Origin: Azonexus sp.
GTDB lineage: Bacteria; Pseudomonadota; Gammaproteobacteria; Burkholderiales; Rhodocyclaceae
Direction of reading: 5' to 3'
DNA length: 64,000 nt
NCBI RefSeq assembly: GCF_030824335.1
Contig: NZ_JAVBXX010000011.1
Location: 1 to 64,000 of the forward strand
Part shown: in pieces, positions 33,301-42,442 of the stretch
How the letters are laid out: each line of letters begins with the position of its first letter
How positions within the stretch are numbered: the first letter of the stretch is position 1
Program-made: the position numbers and the translations under genes
Notes under the pieces: generated by a model
Told to the model about the DNA's origin: nothing
Databases searched by the model: none
What the model saw: the letters and a program-made list of their open reading frames with translations, nothing else

Positions 33301-36040
33301 CCAGGACCGCATCGACGTGATCCCGGAGAAAAAGGCCTGGGCCGCAGGCGAAACCGCCCGCTTCCAGGTGCGCACGCCGTTCCGCGAGGCGACCGCGCTG
33401 ATCTCGGTCGAAGCCGGCGGCATCCTCGAAAGCTTCGTCCAGCCGTTGTCGCGCTTCAAGCCGACGGTGGAAGTGCCGGTGCGCGGCGAATGGGGGCCGA
33501 ATGCCTTCATCTCGGTGCTGGTCGTCCGTGGCCGGGTCGAGCCGCTGAAGTGGTACAGCCTGTTCCAGTGGGGCTGGCGCGAACCGCTGGCCTGGTTCCG
33601 CGCCTGGTGGAACCCGGACCAGCCGACGGCCATGGTCGACCTGGCTAAGCCCGCATACCGCATCGGTCTGGCCGAGATCGCCGTCGGCACTGAAGCCTTC
33701 CAGCTCAAGGTTGATGTCAGCAGCGACAAGGCCGACTACAAGTCGCGCGAACAGGCAACGGTGAAAATCCGCGTCAGCACGCCCGACGGCAAGCCGCTGC
33801 CGGCCGGCAGCGAGGTCGCCTTCGCCGCCGTCGACCAGGCGCTGCTCGAACTGCGCCCGAACGACACCTGGAACCTGCTCGAAGCGATGCTGCCGACACG
33901 CGGCTACGCGGTCGAAACCGCGACCGCGCAAGGCATGGTCATCGGCAAGCGCCACTTCGGCAAGAAGGCGCTGCCGCCGGGCGGCGGCGGTGGCAAGGCA
34001 CCGGCGCGCGAACTGTTCGACACGCTGCTGCTGTGGCAGCCCAAAGTGGTGCTCGATGCCGGCGGCAACGCGACCATCCGCGTACCGATCAACGACTCGC
34101 TCAGCGAGTTCAAGCTGGTCGCCGTCGCCAGCGCCGGCAGCGCATTGTTCGGCACCGGCAGCGCGACGATCAGGACCAAACAGGACCTGCAGATCATCTC
34201 CGGCCTGCCGCCGCTGGTCCGCGAAGGTGACCGCTACACGGCGATGCTGACGCTGCGCAACGGCACCGCCCGGCCAATGAATCTCACGGTCGACGGCAAA
34301 AACGGGGCAAAAACGCTGGCTGCGCAGAAACTGACGCTGGCACCGGAAAGCGCCGGCGAACTGCGCTGGCCGATGCAGGCCGGCGAAGGCATTACGGCGG
34401 AGACCTGGGAATTCACCGCCCGCGAAGATGGCGGCAAGGCCAGCGACAGCCTGCGCATCACCCAGCAGGTGGCGCCTGCCGTGCCGGTCACCGTCCAGCA
34501 CGCCAGCTTCCTGCGCGTCGACGGCGACACCCGCCTGCCGGTAACGCAACCGACCGGCGCGCTGCCCGGCAAGGGCGGCCTCGAGGTCGCGCTGTCGCCC
34601 AAGCTGGCGACACCGCCACCCGGCCTGCTGCGCTTCTTCGCCGATTACCCCTACGCCTGCCTGGAACAGAAGACCTCGGTCGCGGTCGGCCTGCACGACC
34701 CGGCGCGCTGGCAGCAGATCGCCGATACCCTGCCCGGCTACCTCGACGACCACGGCCTGGCCGCCTACTTCCCCGGCCTGAGCGGCAGCCCGACGCTGAC
34801 CGCCTACCTGCTCGACGTGGTCACGCTGGCCGGCTTCACGCTGCCGGAAGACAGCCGCCGGCGCATGCTGCAAGGCCTGAATGCCTTCGTCGACGGCCGC
34901 CTGAAACGCGACGAATGGGCGCCCGGCTTTGCCGGCGACGTGCGCCTGCACCGCCGCCTCAACGCTTTACAGGCGCTGGTCCGCCAGGGCGAGAAGCCGC
35001 AACGCACGGCAGCGGCGCTCGACATCGACCCGCTGTTGCTGCCGACCGCCGCGCTGATCGACTGGACGCTGGTGCTCAAGGCGCTGCCCGAACTGCCGCA
35101 ACGCGACGCAAAATACGCCGCCGCCCGCCAGGAACTGCGCAACCGCCTCGGCTACGCCGGCAGCCGGCTGGTCTTCGCCAACGAGCGCGCCGACTACGGC
35201 TGGTGGATGATGGCCAGCGCCGATGCCAACGCCTTCCGCCTGATCGAGGCGATGCTCGACGACGCCGACTGGCAGACCGACCTGCCGCGCCTGCTGCAGG
35301 GCGCGCTCGAACGCCAGCAGCGCGGCCGCTGGCTGACGACCACGGCCAACGCCTGGGCGCGAGTGACGCTCGACCGCTTCGCGCAGAAGTTCGAGCGCGA
35401 GGCCGTGACCGGCGTCACCCGGGCGACGCTTGCCCCGGCCAGCGCCGAATTCGACTGGAAGAGCAGTGACGGCAAGCCGCTCGCCCTGCCCTGGCCGGCC
35501 AAGCCGGGCAAGGACGACGCGCTGGCGCTCAGCCACGCCGGCAGTGGCAAGCCCTGGGCCAACATCCAGGTGCTGGCGGCGATCCCCGACGGCCCACCGC
35601 GTTACGCCGGTTACCGCATCAACCGGCAACTGACACCGCTACAGCAGAAGACGCCGGGCAAGTTCAGCCGTGGCGACCTCTGGCGCGTGACGCTGAGCAT
35701 CGACGCCGACCACGACATGAGCTGGGTGGCGATCAGCGACCCGGTGCCGGCTGGCGCGCGCATCCTCGGCGACGGCGACGGCGACGGCCGCGACTCGGCC
35801 ATCGCCACGAGCGGCGAAAGCGAGGCCCGCGAAGGCCACTGGCCGAGTTTCATCGAGCGCAGTTTCAGCGCCTGGCGGGCCTACTACGAAGTACTGCCGC
35901 GCGGCCGTACGCAGATCGCCTACACCGTGCGCCTGAACAACGCCGGCGACTTCGCCCTGCCGCCGACGCGGGTCGAGGCGATGTACGCGCCGGATGTCTA
36001 CGGCGAATTGCCGAACGCACGAGTCAACGTCCAGGACTGA
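30338..36040 (+). CDS. Bacterial alpha-2-macroglobulin, thioester-containing
   Basis: The 1900-residue secreted protein is probably a periplasmic protease trap that protects the envelope. A signal peptide (about 1-30, ending GAHA) lacks a lipobox Cys, unlike the E. coli lipoprotein YfhM. Macroglobulin-like beta domains fill the first 1100 residues or so, a bait region follows, then the A2M domain (KVVLDAGGNATIRVPINDSLSEFKL at about 1231-1256). The thioester motif C1441-L-E-Q1444 sits in DYPYACLEQKTS, followed by an alpha/alpha thioester domain and a C-terminal receptor-like domain. The family is usually encoded next to pbpC; here pbpC is 6.4 kb downstream on the same strand. The gene contains two TGCGGTCRAC inverted pairs. 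It is sometimes annotated yfaS, but YfaS lacks the thioester. Confidence 0.92.
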   Translation: MKTRCQPSLAPLLVAALLFVTQSFVTGAHAASVRQFQPQGPVGSLSQVSARFSSDIVALGAADARAPFAIDCAGISGEGRWQDTQTWTWRPSRSLQPGERCIFTVNGGLTAKNGEAISGKQRFEFTGAAPRPWRIRPSAGALIEEDQAFVIDGGGPLDPASLANHLWCEADGVGQRIPARPVAAAVRQEVIGQTDMPGHAIVVACSENLPAGRKMKLVWGKGIKAGNGTPADKEQAFVYKVREPFTASLSCEREKAGAPCSPLSAIRLNFSAAVDVKFFDKIRLSTAAGARPPQPLDRENPQAVFDSISFPGPLPQHAELKLELPAGLKDEAGRTLSNGNKFPLAFRTGALPPLAKFPGDFGIVELKEGGLLPVTLRNVEASLKTAGLALPGSHRFSDQRLTDDADVIAAMRALAKFEQQSNKYKVIVDGKPEERYDPYYARELSFLAKRPGVTRQELPKPGGSAEFEVIGIPLGKPGYHIVEIESRLLGNALLATPKPMYVRSAALVTNLAVHLKVGQDNALVWVTALDTGKPVADAEVRVSTCEGKQLWQGKTDALGRAKIDQALDNPYCDGDRFLFASARSGGDFSFVRSDWNEGIEPWRFGVYSWGDNSPLRIHGILDRSLFRPGQTLSVKHLARSRDSGGFSLPAVEKLPNKLVLRHNESGTEFTQPITWDAQASAVNAWKVPESAKLGTWQIVLQGGADGEIYSSEFRVADFRLPVFTGSVQGVPARQIAPTKVPLALGLSFLNGGAAKHAEVEVSATLRPRWVHHPRYGDYRFNVGFDDEARAAFAVDGEMHEETLVLDKQQLKLDASGAASLEVPLPAQPGSPAELYAEMSFADPNGEIQTIRGLVDLRPAALEIGVKLADWASGGNGNRLQAVVLDTAGKPVAGQAVKVIAKRRIDSSHRRRIVGGFYAYENTQEYRDLGEVCSGQTDSRGLLLCELSIADPGAIYLLAETRDVKGNVARAGTSYWVSGGGDLWFAAGNQDRIDVIPEKKAWAAGETARFQVRTPFREATALISVEAGGILESFVQPLSRFKPTVEVPVRGEWGPNAFISVLVVRGRVEPLKWYSLFQWGWREPLAWFRAWWNPDQPTAMVDLAKPAYRIGLAEIAVGTEAFQLKVDVSSDKADYKSREQATVKIRVSTPDGKPLPAGSEVAFAAVDQALLELRPNDTWNLLEAMLPTRGYAVETATAQGMVIGKRHFGKKALPPGGGGGKAPARELFDTLLLWQPKVVLDAGGNATIRVPINDSLSEFKLVAVASAGSALFGTGSATIRTKQDLQIISGLPPLVREGDRYTAMLTLRNGTARPMNLTVDGKNGAKTLAAQKLTLAPESAGELRWPMQAGEGITAETWEFTAREDGGKASDSLRITQQVAPAVPVTVQHASFLRVDGDTRLPVTQPTGALPGKGGLEVALSPKLATPPPGLLRFFADYPYACLEQKTSVAVGLHDPARWQQIADTLPGYLDDHGLAAYFPGLSGSPTLTAYLLDVVTLAGFTLPEDSRRRMLQGLNAFVDGRLKRDEWAPGFAGDVRLHRRLNALQALVRQGEKPQRTAAALDIDPLLLPTAALIDWTLVLKALPELPQRDAKYAAARQELRNRLGYAGSRLVFANERADYGWWMMASADANAFRLIEAMLDDADWQTDLPRLLQGALERQQRGRWLTTTANAWARVTLDRFAQKFEREAVTGVTRATLAPASAEFDWKSSDGKPLALPWPAKPGKDDALALSHAGSGKPWANIQVLAAIPDGPPRYAGYRINRQLTPLQQKTPGKFSRGDLWRVTLSIDADHDMSWVAISDPVPAGARILGDGDGDGRDSAIATSGESEAREGHWPSFIERSFSAWRAYYEVLPRGRTQIAYTVRLNNAGDFALPPTRVEAMYAPDVYGELPNARVNVQD
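30646..30670. repeat. Inverted pair of TGCGGTCRAC half-sites, short spacer
   Basis: TACGGTCAAC (30646-30655) faces GTTGACCGCA (30661-30670) across 5 bases. It is flanked by TTTTT on the left and AAAAA on the right, giving a hairpin with an 8-bp core stem. It is inside the macroglobulin gene, near the 5' end. Confidence 0.55.
31151..31200. repeat. Palindromic double TGCGGTCRAC element in the macroglobulin gene
   Basis: GCTGCGGTCGAC (31151-31162) and GTCGACCGCAGC (31189-31200) are perfect 12-bp inverted copies. They share the central AT tracts TTTTT (31169-31173) and AAAAT (31178-31182), so that each core sees both tracts at the canonical spacing. A matching double element occurs in pbpC at 42817-42861. 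Confidence 0.75.
32387..32416 (+). repeat. TGCGGTCRAC element in the macroglobulin gene
   Basis: The exact core TGCGGTCAAC (32387-32396), with AAAG at offset 7-10 and GAAT at 16-19. Confidence 0.45.
32713..32742 (+). repeat. TGCGGTCRAC element in the macroglobulin gene
   Basis: The exact core TGCGGTCGAC (32713-32722), with AAAT at offset 5-8 and AAAC at 17-20. Confidence 0.45.
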
Positions 36041-36066
36041 ACTGCCGAACACCGCCCCTCCCGATC

Positions 36067-36114
36067 TACCCATCTTTTGGGTACATCAGGAGGAAAACAA
36101 GCCTCTGCTATACT
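36067..36114 (+). promoter_or_regulatory. Putative promoter region of the NarX-like kinase gene
   Basis: TATACT at 36109-36114 is a good -10 candidate about 57 bp upstream of the kinase ATG, with no convincing -35. An inverted repeat TACCCA (36067-36072) / TGGGTA (36078-36083) lies about 30 bp further upstream. It is placed where an activator or repressor could bind; equally it may be the 3' hairpin of the macroglobulin transcript. Confidence 0.35.
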
Positions 36115-36170
36115 GCTTCGGCATTTCGACCTGACGTTTGTCCGGTCATGCAGAAGGAAATCCGTTCCCC

Positions 36171-37757
36171 ATGCCATCCCAGCCTGCCGCCTCTGACTCC
36201 ACCGCCTCTGTGCGTATTCGCCAGCTCGAAGCAGAGAATGACATGCTGCGACAAAGCCTGGCGCGGCACAGATCGGAGAGCTCCCGGCCTGAGCAGGAAC
36301 GCAGCCTGCGCGCGATTCTTGACCAGATGCCGGCCATGGTGGGCTATTGGGATAAAGAACAGCGCAACCAGTTCGGCAATCGGGCCTATATCGAATGGTT
36401 TGGCATCGACCCGGCAAACATGAAGGACAAGCACATCCAGGAGATCATCGGCGAAGAGCGCTACCGGCTCAATCTGCCCTTTATCGAGGCGGCTTTGCGT
36501 GGTGAGCGACAGGAGTTCGAACGCGCCATTCCAACCCCCGATGGATCTCGGGTCAGGCACGCCTTAGCCAGTTACATTCCCGACTTTGAACACGATGAAG
36601 TCTGCGGTTTTTTTGTTCTGGTCACCGACATCAGTGCCATCAAGGAAGCGGAAACTCGCCTGCGGCACAGCGAAGAGCGCTACCGGGCTGTTGTAGACGA
36701 CCAGACTGAGTTGATTTCCCGCTTTAAACGGGATGGCACCTTTCTTTTCGTCAACGATGTCTATTGCCGCTTCTTCGGCAAGACACCGGAAGATTTGATC
36801 GGGCAACAGTGGATGCCGGCCTGTCATGCTGCAGACCTTGAATATGTCGAGATACAGTTGCAGACGCTCAGCCCGGAGAATCCGCTGGTCACGATCGAAA
36901 ACCGTGTTTATTCCACCTCAGGCGAGGTGCACTGGATGCAGTTCGTCAATCGGGGATTCTTTGACGAGCAAGGCCAACTGGTTGAAATACAATCCGTCGG
37001 GCGCGATGTCTGCAAGCGCAAGAAGGCTGAGGCCGCATTGCACGAAGCACACGAAAAACTCGAACAGCGAGTCGTTGAACGAACCAGCCAGTTGCGCCGC
37101 CTGGTCGTCGATAGCACGCTGGCGGAAGAACGCGAACGTCAAGCGCTGGCGCGGGATTTACACGACGGCCTTGGACAATTGCTGCATGTCATCAGACTCA
37201 AGGTGGATGCGCTGGAAACCAGCCTTTCACCCACGGCCCAGGCAGGCATTGCCGAATTGCAGACCCTGCTGACCGACGGCAGTCGCCAAGTACGTTCGCT
37301 GACGACACAACTGAGCCCGCCGGTATTGAGAAAACTGGGGCTGACCGCTGCATTGCACTGGCTGTGCGACGAAATGACGAACCAATATGGATTGCAGGTT
37401 GATTTCGAACACGATGAAGATATACCGGCAGTAAATCCCGTCATTGCCGAAATCCTCTTCCGTGCCGCTCGCGAATTGCTGATCAATGTCGCCAGACATG
37501 CCGGCACCCGCTGGGCAAGCCTCAAATTTGTTCACTACGAGAATCAACTCTGGCTCAGCGTACTCGACAACGGCATCGGCACCGACAAGCTGAACGAGAG
37601 TCTGGAACAAACCGATGGTTTCGGCCTGGCCAGTCTCCGGGAACGGATCGCCTATATTGGCGGCAATACAAAAATCAACGCTGCGCCGAACCAGGGCCTG
37701 TATGTGATCATCAACCTGCCGCTCAACTCGCTGATCAATATCCCGGAGGCACGATGA
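36171..37757 (+). CDS. PAS-PAS NarX-type (HisKA_3) sensor histidine kinase
   Basis: This 528-residue kinase has no membrane helix, so it is cytosolic. A short coiled coil is followed by PAS 1 (about 40-160) and PAS 2 (about 165-285), a second coiled coil, then the HisKA_3 dimerisation domain with phospho-acceptor H331 in LARDLHDGLGQLL. An HATPase domain with N box (RAARELLINVARHAGT) and G boxes (LDNGIGTD, GFGLASLRERI) ends the protein. The ATG at 36171 is chosen over an in-frame TTG at 36138. It overlaps the response regulator gene by 4 bp. PAS 1 and PAS 2 show no obvious heme or flavin signature. Confidence 0.9.
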   Translation: MPSQPAASDSTASVRIRQLEAENDMLRQSLARHRSESSRPEQERSLRAILDQMPAMVGYWDKEQRNQFGNRAYIEWFGIDPANMKDKHIQEIIGEERYRLNLPFIEAALRGERQEFERAIPTPDGSRVRHALASYIPDFEHDEVCGFFVLVTDISAIKEAETRLRHSEERYRAVVDDQTELISRFKRDGTFLFVNDVYCRFFGKTPEDLIGQQWMPACHAADLEYVEIQLQTLSPENPLVTIENRVYSTSGEVHWMQFVNRGFFDEQGQLVEIQSVGRDVCKRKKAEAALHEAHEKLEQRVVERTSQLRRLVVDSTLAEERERQALARDLHDGLGQLLHVIRLKVDALETSLSPTAQAGIAELQTLLTDGSRQVRSLTTQLSPPVLRKLGLTAALHWLCDEMTNQYGLQVDFEHDEDIPAVNPVIAEILFRAARELLINVARHAGTRWASLKFVHYENQLWLSVLDNGIGTDKLNESLEQTDGFGLASLRERIAYIGGNTKINAAPNQGLYVIINLPLNSLINIPEAR

Positions 37758-38404
37758 GCACCCGCATCATGCTGGTCGACGACCATCGTCTATTGCGCGA
37801 AACGCTGGCCATCCCACTGACCGCTGAGCCGGGATTCTCCGTCGTCGCCCAGGCCGGCCATGGTCGCGAAGCGCTCGACTTACTCAGACCAGCCGCACCT
37901 GACCTGCTCCTGCTGGATGTCGGCTTGCCGGATATGAGCGGTATCGAAGTCGCCCATCAAGCACTGACAATCTTGCCGAATCTGCGCATCATCGCCCTGT
38001 CGGGCTACGCGGACAAAATTTTCGTCGATGAAATGCTCAAGGCTGGTGCCAAAGGCTATGTCGTCAAATCAGCCGGCACACATGAACTGATTCTCGCCAT
38101 CCATGCCGTCATGGCCGGTCATGTCTTCCTCTCCCCGGAAATTACCGCCGCCATGCTGGATGCAACGCCCAGCGGCCTCCCGGCAGCCTCCCGCGAAGCA
38201 GCACCCGGTATATTGGGCAAGCGCGAACGGGCTGTCTTGTGCCTGCTTGCCCGCGGCTTGCGCTCGGAGCAAATCGCCGAAGAAATGGCGATACAGCCGG
38301 GGACGGTGGATGTCCACCGACGCAATATCAAACGCAAACTGGGCTTGCGCACGGTGGCCGAACTGACGCGTTACGCCATCCGGCACAAACTGCTTCCTGC
38401 CTGA
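37754..38404 (+). CDS. NarL/FixJ-type response regulator
   Basis: The 216-residue regulator has a receiver domain (1-125, acidic pair D9/D10, phospho-acceptor D55 in LLLDVGLPDMSG, conserved Lys in VVKSAG). A LuxR-type helix-turn-helix follows (about 150-212, LGKRERAVLCLLARGLRSEQIAEEMAIQPGTVDVHRRNIKRKL). It starts inside an ATGA overlap with the upstream kinase gene, which is certainly its cognate partner. Targets are unknown. Confidence 0.93.
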   Translation: MSTRIMLVDDHRLLRETLAIPLTAEPGFSVVAQAGHGREALDLLRPAAPDLLLLDVGLPDMSGIEVAHQALTILPNLRIIALSGYADKIFVDEMLKAGAKGYVVKSAGTHELILAIHAVMAGHVFLSPEITAAMLDATPSGLPAASREAAPGILGKRERAVLCLLARGLRSEQIAEEMAIQPGTVDVHRRNIKRKLGLRTVAELTRYAIRHKLLPA

Positions 38405-38563
38405 AACTACCCGTTTACCGGTAGATTTCTATCCGGTTTCACCAATTGTTTCAGCTTGATTCAATGCGTAGCATGGGGCGAAGAGACATCTTTGCCTTGC
38501 TGACCCGGTTATTCGGGTATCCAGGCATCCCGACGAAAACGATCTACAACAATCCGGATACCC

Positions 38564-40198
38564 ATGCGTAATAACCAGCCTGTCACCAATATAGAAACCC
38601 TGTTACCGGAAGGACAGTTCATCTATTCCCGGACTGACCTGAAAGGCACCATCACCGAAGCCAACGAAGCCTTTGCCAAGATCAGCGGCTATCGGCGCGA
38701 AGACATGCTGGGCCAGCCGCATAACATGGTACGCCATCCGGATATGCCGACCGAAGCCTTCGAGGACATGTGGCGCGACCTGAAGCAGGGACGGCCCTGG
38801 CGCGGCATTGTCAAAAACCGGCGACAGGATGGCGGCTTTTACTGGGTGGTTGCCAACGCTTCCCCGGTCCGCGAACGCGGCCAGATCATCGGCTACCAAT
38901 CGGTACGTACCTGTCCGTCACGTGAAGAAATCCAGGCGACCGAAGCGGTTTACCAACGGCTCAAACGGGGCGACAAATCGATCAGGATTTTCCACGGACG
39001 GGCAGTCCCGGCGCGCAAATCCGTACTCAGCCACTTTGCTGGCCTGGGCGTACAACCAATGCTGTTCGGTATCTTTACCGTATTGCTGAGCATTGCCATC
39101 GTGGGCACCACCCTGTTCAAAATGGAACAGCTCTACCCCGTTCTGCAAATACTGGGTGCGGTCGGCCTGTTGTGGAGTCTTTACTTCCTGTTCTTTTTTG
39201 TTCCCAAGCTGCGCGGCGACCTCGGCAGCGCTTCCGAATACCTGGAAAACCTGCTGCTCAGCGGCAATCTGAAGCTGCGCTTTGATCTGACACGACAGGA
39301 TGAGCTCGGCATTGTCGTCCGCAAGATTGATCGCTTTGTCTCGTCGGTCCAGGCCACCATCCAGGGCATGGCAGACACCGCAGCCCAAGTGCAACTGGTA
39401 TCCAACGAGGTCGGCCAGGGCGTCGCCAATGTCAATCAGTCGGCCCGTGTGCAAAGCGATGCCACCGCCTCCGCTGCCGCTGGTATTGAAGAAATCACCG
39501 TATCCATTGGCGAAGTTGCAGCGCATGCTGCCGCCACCCGCAGTTCGGCACAGATGGCAGCAGATGCATCGAACAATGGCGAAAAGCTCTCGGAAGAAGC
39601 ATGCAGCACCATTCTCTCGCTGGCTGATACGGTCAAGACCTCGGCGGCACAAGTGGAGCGGCTGGGTCAGCAATCTGAAGAAATTTCCCGCATTACCGGA
39701 GTGATCAAGGATATTGCCGACCAGACCAATCTGCTGGCGCTCAATGCGGCCATCGAGGCGGCGCGGGCAGGAGAAGCCGGCAGAGGCTTTGCCGTCGTCG
39801 CCGATGAAGTGCGTAAACTGGCCGAGCGCACCACCAAGGCCACCGAAGAAATCCGGACCATGATCGACTCGGTGCAGAACGAAACCGGCAAGGCAGTCAC
39901 CGGCATGCGTTCCGGTGCCCAGCAAGTGGAAAGCGGTGTCACGCTGGTCCAAAGCGCCCAGCAGGCGCTACGTGCAATCAATGCCCAGATGGACAACACC
40001 ATGACCATGGTCAACGACATCACCCACTCCTCACATGAGCAGGAGCAGGCGATGACCCAGATGGCTCAGAGTGTCGAGCGTGTGGCCGCGATGACCGAGC
40101 AGAACATGGCGGTGGTCAATCAGACGACCACCATGGTCACCCACCTGAACAGCATGGTCGAACGCATGCAGAAATCGGTGACGCAGTACACGGTCTAG
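38564..40198 (+). CDS. Aer-like PAS chemoreceptor
   Basis: This 544-residue chemoreceptor has a cytoplasmic N-terminal PAS domain (about 10-125: [44 protein letters not shown]). This is the Aer-type FAD-binding pattern that senses redox state for energy taxis. Two closely spaced helices (about 166-185 and 191-214), a HAMP-like region and the signalling domain follow, with tip [21 protein letters not shown] from residue 385. No periplasmic ligand domain exists. FAD binding is inferred from similarity to E. coli Aer rather than from individually checked contacts. It lies downstream of the NarXL-like pair with its own 160-bp leader. Confidence 0.92.
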   Translation: MRNNQPVTNIETLLPEGQFIYSRTDLKGTITEANEAFAKISGYRREDMLGQPHNMVRHPDMPTEAFEDMWRDLKQGRPWRGIVKNRRQDGGFYWVVANASPVRERGQIIGYQSVRTCPSREEIQATEAVYQRLKRGDKSIRIFHGRAVPARKSVLSHFAGLGVQPMLFGIFTVLLSIAIVGTTLFKMEQLYPVLQILGAVGLLWSLYFLFFFVPKLRGDLGSASEYLENLLLSGNLKLRFDLTRQDELGIVVRKIDRFVSSVQATIQGMADTAAQVQLVSNEVGQGVANVNQSARVQSDATASAAAGIEEITVSIGEVAAHAAATRSSAQMAADASNNGEKLSEEACSTILSLADTVKTSAAQVERLGQQSEEISRITGVIKDIADQTNLLALNAAIEAARAGEAGRGFAVVADEVRKLAERTTKATEEIRTMIDSVQNETGKAVTGMRSGAQQVESGVTLVQSAQQALRAINAQMDNTMTMVNDITHSSHEQEQAMTQMAQSVERVAAMTEQNMAVVNQTTTMVTHLNSMVERMQKSVTQYTV

Positions 40199-40270
40199 AA
40201 ACCGCTTTGCACGTTCCCAGCCGGGCGCCTGACAAGCGACCGGCCGGGCACAAAGATCAGCGGGCGTTTT

Positions 40271-40654
40271 TCAGCGCGCTTCGTCGACGATCTGCACCAG
40301 CTTTTCTTCAATTTCCAGTGTCAATCTGGCCAGTTCGGCCGTCTGGGCGAAGCCGGCAAGCAAGCAGCCCGGCCGGAGCAAGCCGATCTTGGTAGCGCCA
40401 TTTTCGGTAAATACCGAAATGCGCCAGGGCAGACCCAGACTCAAGCGCATGTCGATGGCCAACAACTTTCCGGTCAACCGGTCATTGCTGACTTCAAACA
40501 CCTGGCACTCGTCATCCAGTTCGATGGCCTTGCCATGTTGTGCCTCACCAAGATCGTGAATCTTCAGAACGGCAAAACCGAGTCGCTGAACGACTGGCGC
40601 CAGGTCAAAGGTGGCTTCATAAAACGATTTGCTGCTTTCGACGATGTAAAACAC
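40271..40654 (-). CDS. DUF302 family protein
   Basis: This 127-residue soluble protein shows the DUF302 pattern FYIVESSKSFYEATFDLAPVVQRLGFAVLKIHDLGEA, then VFEVSN, with LPWRISVF near the middle. The structure of a family member is known but the role is not; members often sit with sulfur, thiol or redox genes, as here (GST and rhodanese follow upstream). The start is placed at the GTG at 40654 because AAGGA lies 7 bp upstream and family members begin at this point; GTG at 40681 is possible. Confidence 0.82.
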   Translation of the reverse strand: MFYIVESSKSFYEATFDLAPVVQRLGFAVLKIHDLGEAQHGKAIELDDECQVFEVSNDRLTGKLLAIDMRLSLGLPWRISVFTENGATKIGLLRPGCLLAGFAQTAELARLTLEIEEKLVQIVDEAR

Positions 40655-40748
40655 GGGCACTTCCTTGCAGGGGATCGCCACGGAATTTAACGGATTGCTG
40701 CCGTCTGCGCCAACTGTTCAGCGACCATCCTTCAATCAAGCGCACCGA

Positions 40749-41381
40749 TCAACGCAAGGCCGACGCATAGCCTTCCTCGGCCAGCACCTGACGCACCGCG
40801 GGTCGTGTCAGCATGCGCCGATAGTGGGCGGCACAATGTTCGGGCAGCGGGATGTCGATGCGTACCGCCCAGAATTCGACGTAGAACAACGCCGCGTCGG
40901 CGATGCCGAAATTGTCGGCGAGCCAGTCACGGCCGGCAAGTTCACGGTTGATCAGGGCAAAGCCCTGGTCAATGATCTGGCGCCCCTGCGCCTTGACCGA
41001 TGCATGGTCGCAAGAACTCGGCGCGAAACGCTCGGTCGTGAAAATGCGGGCAAAACCCTGCGTATGCAGCGTATGGACGATGTAATTGAGCCAGCTGAGC
41101 ACACGTACCTCGCCGGCCAGGTCAGCCGGCAGCAACTGGCGTTTCGGGTAGCTGCGGGCCAGCCACCAGGCAATCGCGGAAAATTCGGTCAGCGCCGTGC
41201 CGTCGTCGAGCACCAGCGCCGGGATCGTGCCCTTGGGATTGATCGCCTGGTAATCCTTCTTGTACTGGTCGCCAGCCAGCAGATTGACGATGTAAGCCTC
41301 GAACACCAGACCACACTCTTCAAGCAGGATGTGGATGCCGGTCGAGCACGAACCGGGCGTCATGTAGAACTTCTTGCTCAT
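40749..41381 (-). CDS. Glutathione S-transferase family protein
   Basis: The 210-residue protein has an N-terminal thioredoxin-fold GST domain (1-80: MSKKFYMTPGSCSTGIHILLEECGL, INPKGTIPALVLDDGTALTEFSAIAWWLA) and a C-terminal helical domain (about 90-205). TPGSCS with Ser/Cys at the glutathione site is typical of beta-class bacterial GSTs. The ATG at 41381 overlaps by 4 bp the stop of the rhodanese gene, forming an operon of rhodanese then GST. The substrate is unknown. Confidence 0.9.
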   Translation of the reverse strand: MSKKFYMTPGSCSTGIHILLEECGLVFEAYIVNLLAGDQYKKDYQAINPKGTIPALVLDDGTALTEFSAIAWWLARSYPKRQLLPADLAGEVRVLSWLNYIVHTLHTQGFARIFTTERFAPSSCDHASVKAQGRQIIDQGFALINRELAGRDWLADNFGIADAALFYVEFWAVRIDIPLPEHCAAHYRRMLTRPAVRQVLAEEGYASALR

Positions 41382-41701
41382 GCCAGCGCCGCCATCAGTT
41401 TCTCGTAGCCACCGTCCACGCTGAACACGCGCTGGAAACGGAAGTCGCTGAACATCTGCGCGTAGGTCTGGCTGGCATTGCCGTGATAGCAGTAGATGAG
41501 GACTGGCTGATCTTTCGGCAAGCGCTTGATCCAGGCCAGCACGCGCTCCTCCGACAACTGCGCGGCATTCGCGACATGGCCCAGACGGTAGGCGCTGAGA
41601 TCGCGCACGTCGAACACCGCAAGCTGGCTTTCCTGCCGGATCAAATCGGCAGCCTGGGCGGGGGAAATGCACTGAAAGGGAATTCTGTCGTTAGCGTTCA
41701 T
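41378..41701 (-). CDS. GlpE-type single-domain rhodanese
   Basis: This 107-residue thiosulfate sulfurtransferase-like protein has the active-site loop CYHGNAS, which matches GlpE-type rhodaneses (six-residue loop starting at the persulfide-forming Cys). FDVRDLSAYRLGHVANA provides the CDC25-like conserved region. It would transfer sulfane sulfur to thiol acceptors in the cytosol. It is first gene of the small operon with the glutathione S-transferase. The glp context of E. coli is absent, so I give no gene symbol. Confidence 0.9.
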   Translation of the reverse strand: MNANDRIPFQCISPAQAADLIRQESQLAVFDVRDLSAYRLGHVANAAQLSEERVLAWIKRLPKDQPVLIYCYHGNASQTYAQMFSDFRFQRVFSVDGGYEKLMAALA

Positions 41702-41872
41702 GATCTTTACTGTCGTACCTTGATGCCTTGGTGACGCAAGAGCGGTGCCAGCCACCAACTGCCCGGCAAGCCCCGGCTGGCTTGAATTTCTCTGTACGCT
41801 CCGGTGTTGCATGTACGACATCCGCCAGCCACGGCGCTAGAATGCAGACTTCCCCTGCTACCGGAACCGCGC

Positions 41873-42442
41873 ATGCCCCCGCTGCTTCATCCCTATACCG
41901 ATGCCGACGCCAGCCAGATCATTGCCGATACGCAGACCTGGCTGGAACGCGCAGTCATTGGCCTCAATCTCTGCCCATTCGCCAAAAGCGTCGTGGTCAA
42001 AAAGCAGGTGCGTTACGCGTTGACCGCAGCAAGCACGGCCGATGACTTGCTCGCCGAGGTGGAAAACGAGTTGAACCTGCTGAGCACAACGCCGGCCGAT
42101 CAGCTCGATACCACGCTGCTGATCCATCCACGGGCCATGACCGATTTTCTCGATTACCACTTCTTTGTTGCCGAAGCCGTCGCGTTGATCCGCAACCTGG
42201 GCTTCGATGGGGTCTACCAGATTGCCAGCCTGCATCCGCAATACGAATTTGCCGGCAGCGAACCGGACGATATCGCCAATTTCACCAACCGCTCGCCCTA
42301 CCCGACCCTGCACCTGCTGCGCGAAAGCAGCATCGACCGGGCCGTAGCCGCCTTTCCCGACGCGAAAGACATTTTCGAGCGCAATATCGCGACCATGGAA
42401 AACCTCGGTCATGAAGGCTGGGGCAAGCTCTGGCGCCCCTGA
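41873..42442 (+). CDS. DUF1415 family protein
   Basis: The 189-residue cytosolic protein shows WLERAVIGLNLCPFAKSVV, TLLIHPRAMTDFLDYHFF, IASLHPQYEFAG and FTNRSPYPTLHLLRESSIDRA, the complete DUF1415 pattern. Function is unknown; conserved Cys, His and Asn residues hint at a metal or thiol site. The ATG at 41873 was chosen; it is divergent from the rhodanese gene. Its stop codon overlaps the proposed CTG start of pbpC, so the two genes are probably translationally coupled. Confidence 0.85.
   Translation: MPPLLHPYTDADASQIIADTQTWLERAVIGLNLCPFAKSVVVKKQVRYALTAASTADDLLAEVENELNLLSTTPADQLDTTLLIHPRAMTDFLDYHFFVAEAVALIRNLGFDGVYQIASLHPQYEFAGSEPDDIANFTNRSPYPTLHLLRESSIDRAVAAFPDAKDIFERNIATMENLGHEGWGKLWRP

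Noticed and set aside
30302..34951. A very long open frame (about 1549 codons) antisense to the macroglobulin gene
   Set aside because: It mirrors the codon structure of the sense gene (GC-rich third positions rarely make stops on the other strand). Its product is low-complexity, Arg/Ala/Gln-rich, with no known domain.
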